Of a stretch of DNA of 64,000 nt, positions 57,180-64,000 are shown piece after piece. A model generated the notes under the pieces. The model worked only from the letters and a program-made list of their open reading frames with translations. It was not told the DNA's origin and searched no databases. The stretch is taken from NCBI GenBank assembly GCA_033032865.1, contig JAWHQI010000028.1, forward strand, positions 6,839,001 to 6,903,000, given 5' to 3'. Source of the stretch: Dactylorhiza incarnata. Lineage: Eukaryota > Streptophyta > Magnoliopsida > Asparagales > Orchidaceae. The stretch's first letter is position 1. Each line of letters begins with the position of its first letter. A program made the translations under genes and the position numbers.

Positions 57180-59258
57180 CTACATACCTGGGGTCCAGCT
57201 TATGGCTCTTCCCAAACCCCTTAACACCTGCCATCGTGGCACCTTAAGGAACACCAAGTCCCCCACCGCAAACTCCAAATCGCTCCTACGCCGATTGGCG
57301 TACTTCTCGTAGCGCTCCTGAGCTACCCGGAGCTTCTCACGGATCTGCGTCACAGCAACACTCATATCTTCCAAAGCCTCAGGACCCAGAACTGGCTTCT
57401 CGCCCACTTCAACCCAAAACAGGGGAGTCCGACATCTCCTCCCATACAGCGCCTCAAACGGAGCCATCTGCAAGTTCTTCTGGTAGCTATTATTGTACGC
57501 GAACTCCATGAGCCCAAGGCGTTCATCCCAAGCTCCGCCATGCTCTAAAATATAGCACCGGATCATATCCTCCACGATCTGATTAACCCTCTCCGTCTGC
57601 CCATTCGTCTGCGGATGATAGGCCGTAGAATACCTGAGATCGGTGCCCAAGGCCCCTTGCAGACTCTGCCAAAAACGAGAGGTATACCTGGAATCACGGT
57701 CAGACACTATGCTCGCTGGAACCCCATGCAGCCTGATGACCTCTTGCACATACAGAGACGCAATCTTCTCCATCGAATAACCAGTCTTGCACGGCACGAA
57801 GTGAGCACACTTGGTCAATCTGTCAACAATGACCCACACTGCATCATGCCCCCGCGGAGATCTTGGCAATCCAGTAATGAAATCCATAGAGATGCTCTCC
57901 CACTTCCACAAGGGAATATCCAACGGCGACAACTTGCCCCCAGGCCTCCTGTGGTCTGCCTTGACGCGCTGACAAGTGTAGCACTGCGCCACGAATCTCG
58001 CAATATCGCCCTTCATGCCGGGCCACCACACAATCTGCTTCAGGTCGCGATACATCTTGGTAGAGCCAGGGTGATAGGATAGGCTGGAGTCGTGAGCCTC
58101 CTCGCAAATCTTCGCCCGAATCTGCTCCACCGCGGGTATGCACAGCCTGCCGCGGTACCGCAAAGTACCCTCCACATCAATCGAGAAATCTGGCAACTCA
58201 TCCCTCTCCGCTCTACTCTGGAGGTGCTGCAAATCCAGATCATCCCTTTGGTGCAACTTTGCCAAAACAATCCAGGACGGCTCCTCAACCTCCAAACGAG
58301 ACGGACCACCACTGGGCTTCACCGCAATGCTCATCAGAAAGAACTCCTCCACCAAGGACTGCACAGAGAGTCCGAAAACAGAAGCTGACTTCCTGCTCAG
58401 GGCATCCGCCACTACGTTGGCCTTGCCGGGATGATAGAGGATCTCCACATCATAATCAGCCACATACTCCATCCATCGACGCTGGCGCAGGATCAGCTCT
58501 CGCTGCGAGAATACGTAAATCAAGCTCTTGTGATCTGAGTAGATCTTGCACTCCACTCCATACAAGAGATGCCTCCACAGCTTCAAGGCATAGATCACCG
58601 CAGCAAACTCCAAATCATGCGTCGGGTAGTTCCGCTCATGCACCTTTAGTTGCCGCGACCCGTACGCAATGACCTTGCCCTCCTGCATGAGGACGCATCC
58701 AAGGCCTAACAACGAAGCATCGACGTAGACCTGAAACTCCACTCCCTCAACCGGGAGAGCCAAACCCGGTGCGGAACACAGCCTCCTCTTTAACTCCTGG
58801 AAGGCCTCCTCGCACTGCTCGCTCCAATCGAAAGCCGCTTCCTTCCGCGTCAACTTGGTCAGAGGCGCGGAAATGCCTGAGAAACCCTCCACAAACCTCT
58901 GATAGTAGCCAGCTAAACCCAGGAAACTCCGGATCTCCTTCGGCGACGACGGCCTCTTCCAGTCCAAAACAGCAGCGACCTTCGCTGGGTCTACAGAGAT
59001 GCCACTCTTGCCCACGACGTGACCCAAAAATGAAACTTGCGAAAGCCAGAACTCGCATTTGCTCAGCTTGGCATACAGCTGGTGTGCCCTCAAGGTAGAC
59101 AGCACCAACCGCAGATGCCGAGCATGCTCCTCCTCGCTCGAAGAATAAATCAGCACATCGTCAATGAAGACCACTACGAACTGGTCCAGAAAGTCCCGGA
59201 ATACCCTGTTCATCAGATCCATGAAAGCAGAGGGCGCATTCGTCAGCCCAAAGGACAT
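57180..59258 (-). pseudogene. Element B RT (C-terminal part), RNase H and integrase
   Basis: A long open minus-strand frame of 692 residues. It starts in RT at [11 protein letters not shown], with the active-site FIDD at about residues 32-35. RNase H motifs follow ([28 protein letters not shown]). The integrase zinc finger ends [11 protein letters not shown]. The D,D,E core has D in [10 protein letters not shown] in [10 protein letters not shown] and E in NGQTERVN, then [10 protein letters not shown]...[12 protein letters not shown]. This part keeps all catalytic residues. It is separated from the RT N-terminus by one extra T near 59262 and from the tail by further indels. It could only act if those indels are sequencing errors. 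Confidence 0.92.
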
Positions 59259-59268
59259 GACCAGGAAC

Positions 59269-60111
59269 TCAAAAATGCCCGTAACGCGACCGGAAAGCAG
59301 TTCGCGGAACGTCTGAGTCGCGAATCCTCAACTGACGGTAACCGGACCGAAGGTCGATCTTCGAGAACACGCAGCTACCATGCAACTGGTCGAACAAGTC
59401 ATCAATTCGTGGAAGCGGATACCTGTTTTTGATCGTGACCTTGTTCAACTCTCTATAATCGATGCATAACCTCATCGACCCATCCTTCTTCTTCACAAAC
59501 AGAACCGGCGCACCCCAAGGCGACGAACTCGGCCTAATGAATCCAAGCTGAAGTAGCTCATCCAACTGCGTGCGCAATTCCTCCAGCTCCCGCGGTGCCA
59601 TACGATAGGGTGCCTTCGCGATAGGGCGGGTCCCGGGCTCCAAATCTATCGTAAACTCAATCTCTCGCTCAGGAGGGAGACCAGGAAGGTCATCGGGAAA
59701 GACGTCCGGGAACTCCCGCACCACAGGGATGTCCTCCACACAGGGCACCGATGCGCAACCCGCAAGCAACACGGAAACAACACAGACCCGACCATCAAAC
59801 TCCGCCAAAGCCTGGGCACAGACTACCGACATAACTGAGGAAGCCTGACGCGGGAACCCGAACACGCTCCTGGGTTGGCCATCATCCATCAGGAAATCCA
59901 GATGCTTATCCCTGCACTGGATCACAGCGTCAAATCGGGCTAGCCAATCCATGCCCAGAATCACGTCAAAATCCCCCAAATCAATCACCTTCAAGTCTGC
60001 ATAGCCCAAAAATTCATCCATAACAATCGGACACTGCCTCCCGCACAGATCTAACACCACCGAATCTCCGGACGGGTACTTGACACAAAACGGATCATCA
60101 ACACGCTCCAA
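59269..60111 (-). pseudogene. Element B protease C-terminus and RT N-terminus
   Basis: The minus-strand frame holds [16 protein letters not shown], the second protease block. RT motifs follow: [58 protein letters not shown]. It ends at SRYGHF plus a stop, caused by one extra T in TTTTT relative to the frame that continues at 59258. Confidence 0.9.
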
Positions 60112-60242
60112 GGCCCAGCGATACCGATCAACAACTTCTTGGCCACAAAAGAGTGAGTGGCACCAGAGTCAAAAAGAACGTGCGCCCGACAATCTCGAAC
60201 CTTAAACTCGCCTAACAAGGCAGTAGACACATGACATAACAA
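60051..60242 (-). pseudogene. Element B protease N-terminus
   Basis: The minus-strand frame reads [14 protein letters not shown] with the catalytic DSG motif of chromovirus proteases. A one-base shift near 60100 takes it out of frame with the rest of the protease, which continues in the neighbouring ORF. Preceding gag sequence is missing. Confidence 0.85.
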
Positions 60243-60644
60243 AGATAGAACGCTGCTATAGAGACTAAATTACCACAGAAAGATTGGACTACAACGAGAA
60301 CGAGGAAGAACCTGATACAAACAGCCTGCTAAGACTGGACTCAAACCTCTAGGAAGAGAGGACATACAAATACTTGCTTTTGCTACTGCTTTTTCTCTGG
60401 GAAAAGTAAATACATATTATCACGTTATACTCAGGATGGTATACCATCCTTTACCTCTCGTGCACCTCACTCGTATGCACATAAGTTTAAAATTTTACCT
60501 TTTTAAATCATGGGTGTACATGTGTCATCGTGTAGATCTCTGGCTTGGCACGTGTGCTTATGCAATGTTATGCTATGCATGCAGTGCTATGCAAACTAAG
60601 AAAAGGCCTTAATGCATGCTATGAGCGGCGTACACATGCGATCT

Positions 60645-60805
60645 TATGCATCCCATACTACATATTATCGCATGCAACGAAAAAGAAAATCTAATGGACA
60701 CGCATGCGACCTACGTTATGCATCCCATACTACATAACAGTCGCATGTTGTCACCTATGAGGATCCATATACAGACACATATTATGCATCCCATACTACA
60801 TAATA
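60645..60805. repeat. Three TATGCATCCCATACTACATA repeats
   Basis: Near-exact 20-base copies at about 69-bp spacing in the element B leader. Confidence 0.88.
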
Positions 60806-60960
60806 TGCCCCGTATACTTCTTTCATGCTTATGAGTGTAGTGTTCGTGCTTCAGCCGAGATCTACCGATGACCCATCGGTGAGTGTATGCAATGATTAAC
60901 GATTCTTACTGGACGGTTAACCGGGCCAACCAGACCATTTCCAGCAACCCGGCTAACCTA

Positions 60961-60972
60961 GCTCTGATACCA
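60961..60972 (-). other. Element B primer-binding site (tRNA-iMet)
   Basis: Minus-strand TGGTATCAGAGC, two bases inside the 5' LTR, complementary to the 3' end of plant initiator tRNA-Met. Confidence 0.9.
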
Positions 60973-60974
60973 AC

Positions 60975-63688
60975 TGTCACAACCCGTATTTTCCCGAAAT
61001 AAATTATATTATCAGAGCGAAGGGGAAAACACGCGTCATGATGCCACGTCCTGTAGGGGACAACTACAGACGTTCAGGCGAGCACTCAAACGAACATTTT
61101 CTTTTACAAAAAAAAAAAGGAATGAATTAAGTAAAAGGATTATCTTTTAAGATTCATTTCATTAGATTAGAAAGCCGCGTCCCTCGGCCCTGCGGTTTAC
61201 CTAGCCGCACCTTATAAAAGACAAGCATTCACAACGGAAGAAAATAAGTTCACTTTATCCCCTAACGGCGCTGAAGACTAGAGACGTCTCCAGGGCAATC
61301 GCCGGTCTAAATTTAGTATATAATAAGGAGTTATTAGTTTTATTTAAGTTTACGTTTTTGCAAATATGTGATACTTAATAGTAAATGCAACTAACGGTTA
61401 AAAGATCAACTTTTCTTATAATGCTAGAAGAAACTGCTATAGTATGCATCAAAATAAGTTTTTTTCCCAGAGTGTATAATCACAAAATAACCAAGTGGCA
61501 GTAAAGGAACTAGCAGTAGTAGCAGCAAGTGAACCAAACAAAAAGCCGTACGGGCGTCAACATCTGACACGAACCCGCAGGCGAACAAGTCAACTATCAA
61601 AGACAAGCTACAACAAAAGGAGCTGAATCCTTACCCACTGGAGAGGGAAGGCCTCGACGACGATCAGAGCGACCCCGCTCAACTCTGGCGGCAGCTACTA
61701 ACCTGAACCTGAGGCATCCATAAGAAAAGAATGCCTCAGCCCAAAGGGTGCAAGAAAACAGCATGGGTATAAGAAAAGAAAAGGCAGGGTAACAAGTAGC
61801 GTACACAGACTGAAACGAGCATATAGTACATATATATATACACATACATTCATATATATAACTATATATATATATGCTTATATAAGGGTTCAGTAATAGA
61901 AGTTTAAGGAGATCCCGCATATAACCAGCCCGAGAATCGAGAGCATGACTAAACTTGGCATATAATGCAAACATGGACAGGGGGGTGGCGGACCCAAAAC
62001 AATGTCACTATCCACTCACATAAAGGGGACATTCACCCCAACTAAATAAAGGCGCCGTGGTGGTGGTCTCATCGCCCCACCAACCACTATTAACATAACT
62101 ATGATGGAGGACCCCATTGTTCCCTGTACCCATCATTCCAATGCAACCAAGTCCATCAATATTTAGCCAAGTAATAATAAGGGATATGCAGAGTTAAACA
62201 CGCAAACACCATTCGGGTTAAGCATAGACAATCCCAAGGGGCAGCCCCCACCATACTAACCACATAAACAGCAATCCCTAAATGCACGAGGTGCAGCCCT
62301 TAAAGCAAACAAAGCACACAAAGGCAGCCCCAAACAGAGCCCCCAACAGCACCAACAGCCCTCAATTCAGCAAGGAGCAGCCCCTTAAAGCATAACATCC
62401 CCCAATTCAACAAGGAAAGGAGCAGCCCCAAATCAACAACAAAAGATATATCACCCGAGGGGTAAGAAAGGGTAGAAGAATCATGAAATTCCCATGGATC
62501 TCATTCATTAGCTTAGCGTTAGATTTCTCACGGGACGGACCAAGCTCTCAGGCAACCAATTTGCATAGATGCGGCCAAAACTATAGCAGGACTCTTACCA
62601 AAAATAAAATGAGCCGATTCGGTGGCAAGCAACTGAGTATATACCTTTATACATATAGCCAAACCTATTGCAACAGGCAACCATAACTGCCAATGTTATC
62701 ATAGTTATAGGCAGACCAAAAAAAAGGGATATATGCATATAAAACCTTGAGCTGGACCTTATACAACCAATAGGGAATCTATCACATAGCAGCAGAGAAC
62801 TCTCCCAACAACAAGTTGAATGAATCTAACCCAAAACATCGGCTCCCACGGCAACAAAGAAATAGCAGAAGGCATAATCAACAAAAGAGGTCCTACGCTG
62901 GGGCTTAATAAGCAGGTAACCATTTTCCTTGCCCCAGCAAAAGCAAAAAAAAAAGAAATTTCCTTTGCAATAACAATATGAAGAACAGGTGAAATTGCGC
63001 TGGGGTAAGAAGGCAGTAAAAGTAGGAGAAGGGAGGAGAAGAGGAAGTTTTCTTGCCTCGCTTACTCACGGCGACTTGCCGGACCGCAACCACGCAAGGA
63101 GAGAGCCGCCCTGGACCCTAGCTCCGGCGACCCAACCTCCTCCGATAGCACCGGCGACAAAAACGGCGCCGACCAACGAAACCCTAGAAGTGTTCTCCAC
63201 GGCAGAGATCGGAGAAGAAGGGGAAGGGTATCGGGGAGAGGGAGAGCAGGAACCGAGAAAATGCCGATTAGAAGCCAGCTGAGAGGAGTTATAACCAAGG
63301 CCCCTTTTGTATGTAATATTAATAATAACTATAAGTGTTGTGGTTGATCCTGCATAAAACCACCTGCATGTGAACATAAGGCCTGACGAAATCAAAATCT
63401 TAAACGCATATACGCATATATATATATATCGTATTCATGTTTGTATCGCTCTTTATATATATATATAACCCGTCACCTTAATCTAAATCGTATAAACGTA
63501 TGTATATATATATATATGCATATATTTGCACCTTTACCAAATTTAACGCCGAATCAACACCCCCATCTAGCGCTAATCCGCCGGACGACGACGACGATTC
63601 CGAAAGGTAACGCCCTAAATTAAAACCTCAATTTCGGATAATTATTCTTAATTTCACGTGCTTTGCTAAAAGAATCTGGGGCGTTGCA
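60975..63688 (-). repeat. Element B 5' LTR (right)
   Basis: Same as 54044-56758 apart from one A less in the poly-A near 62946 and GTTGCA instead of GTTACA at the end. Confidence 0.94.
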
Positions 63689-63796
63689 CTTTTTTTGTAA
63701 CGGCCCGGCCCCATTAGTCCGAACCGTTAGACGCCTGGCCCCATTGTCCAGGACGCCCGGGCTGCAGCCCGCTTTTTACACCCCAACGCATCCCTG
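63689..63796. other. Unassigned flank with an LTR-start-like TGTAACGGCCCGG
   Basis: Seven bases after element B, TGTAACGGCCCGGCCCC begins at 63696, a form common at the start of plant gypsy LTRs. No partner copy is in the window. No satellite sequence is present here. A short GC inverted repeat (GCCCGGGCTGCAGCCCGC) lies near 63757. Confidence 0.4.
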
Positions 63797-64000
63797 TAGC
63801 CTGTTTCTCAGCTACAGTGCGTTGTTGGCGGTGGGACTCGAACCCGCCCCGCCCTTGATAAGAACCTCTTCAAACAGGTCTCATCACCAACTGAGCTGCA
63901 GCTCAGTTGGTGATGAGACCTGTTTGAAGAGGTTCTTATCAAGGGCGGGGCGGGTTCGAGTCCCACCGCCAACAACGCACTGTAGCTGAGAAACAGGCTA
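63797..64000. repeat. Perfect palindrome, 102-bp arms, no spacer
   Basis: 63797-63898 is the exact reverse complement of 63899-64000, with the axis at CTGAGCTG/CAGCTCAG. The right arm reaches the window end, so it may continue beyond. Either a genuine inverted duplication or a fold-back assembly artefact. Confidence 0.95.
63899..63970 (+). other. tRNA-like sequence with pol III A and B boxes
   Basis: CAGCTCAGTTGG is close to the A-box consensus. GGTTCGAGTCC (63953-63963) fits the B-box consensus exactly, followed by CACCGCC as in a tRNA acceptor end. The anticodon arm and the 5' acceptor strand do not fold into a proper tRNA. A tRNA-derived sequence (SINE head or tRNA relic) is likely. The mirror copy is on the minus strand at 63827-63898. 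Confidence 0.5.

Larger units (their letters stand above)
60243..60974 (-). other. Element B leader where gag should be
   Basis: About 730 bp from PBS to protease with no gag-like sequence on either strand. It contains three copies of TATGCATCCCATACTACATA (near 60646, 60716, 60784) and several ATGCATGC-like palindromic stretches. An internal deletion of gag is the simplest reading. Confidence 0.75.
54044..63688 (-). mobile_element. Element B: gag-less Ty3/gypsy chromovirus-like element
   Basis: LTRs of 2715 and 2714 bp flank a 4216-bp internal region with, on the minus strand, a tRNA-iMet PBS, protease, RT, RNase H, integrase, chromodomain-like tail and PPT. No gag is present between PBS and protease. 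The flanking five bases do not match (AAGTG on the left in satellite, CTTTT on the right in unrelated DNA). LTRs appear identical apart from one A in a homopolymer and one base at the terminus (GCGTTACA against GCGTTGCA). Confidence 0.92.

Noticed and set aside
58092..58672. Plus-strand open frames opposite element B RNase H and connection region
   Set aside because: Shadows of the intact minus-strand frame, which has all family motifs.
63899..63970. Functional tRNA gene at the palindrome
   Set aside because: A and B boxes are present, but the anticodon arm has an 8-base loop, the T stem has a mismatch and the 5' acceptor strand is missing.

Overview
This window looks like repeat-only DNA from a large plant nuclear genome, most likely a flowering plant. 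The evidence is nested LTR retrotransposons with plant-type primer-binding sites (initiator tRNA-Met and tRNA-Asp), two Ty3/gypsy pol regions of chromovirus (Del/Tekay-like) type, a solo LTR, and about 15 kb of 45-bp satellite DNA. I see no ordinary host gene, no rRNA gene, no CRISPR array and no bacterial feature. The species cannot be named from the sequence.

Layout. 1-470 and 26617-27554 are the two halves of an old LTR split by element A. Element A (471-26611, minus strand, TSD ATTAA) is a Ty3/gypsy element with LTRs of about 6.1 kb and decayed gag, protease, RT, RNase H and integrase. A 2758-bp solo LTR called C (9613-12370, TSD TATAC) sits inside its pol gene. Its right LTR is interrupted by D1 (14804-21225, TSD AGTAT), a non-autonomous element that carries one zinc-knuckle ORF. 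27555-29106 holds a decayed intron-containing gene-like unit. 29850-32530 holds the 5' part of another retroelement, here called T: a GC-rich 51-52-bp array, a TATA box, a PBS-like site, a gag-like ORF with one nonsense codon, then two 81-bp repeats. The 45-bp satellite starts exactly at the end of the second 81-bp repeat (32531). It runs to 54043 and is split by D2 (35091-41669, TSD TCGAC), a young second copy of the D family. Element B (54044-63688, minus strand) follows: a chromovirus-like element with almost identical 2.7-kb LTRs, no gag and a frameshifted pol. The window ends in a perfect palindrome (63797-64000) whose arms carry tRNA-like pol III A and B boxes.

How the parts relate. The order of events can be read from the nesting: host LTR, then A, then C and D1 inside A. 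D2 and B are younger than the satellite they cut. D1 and D2 encode no enzymes and would need pol proteins in trans. B keeps most of pol but has lost gag.

Main points to follow up: (1) the satellite abuts the 3' end of a gag-like ORF and shares a GAGCTCGC core with two other arrays in the same unit, which suggests birth of a satellite from a retrotransposon 3' region; (2) three short AT-rich GT-AG segments in element A, at frame-consistent places, suggest splicing-controlled Gag versus Gag-Pol expression; (3) the D family conserves an unusual two-zinc-knuckle acidic ORF and a row of palindromes just upstream of its TATA box; (4) element B has non-matching flanks and a microhomology at its satellite junction.
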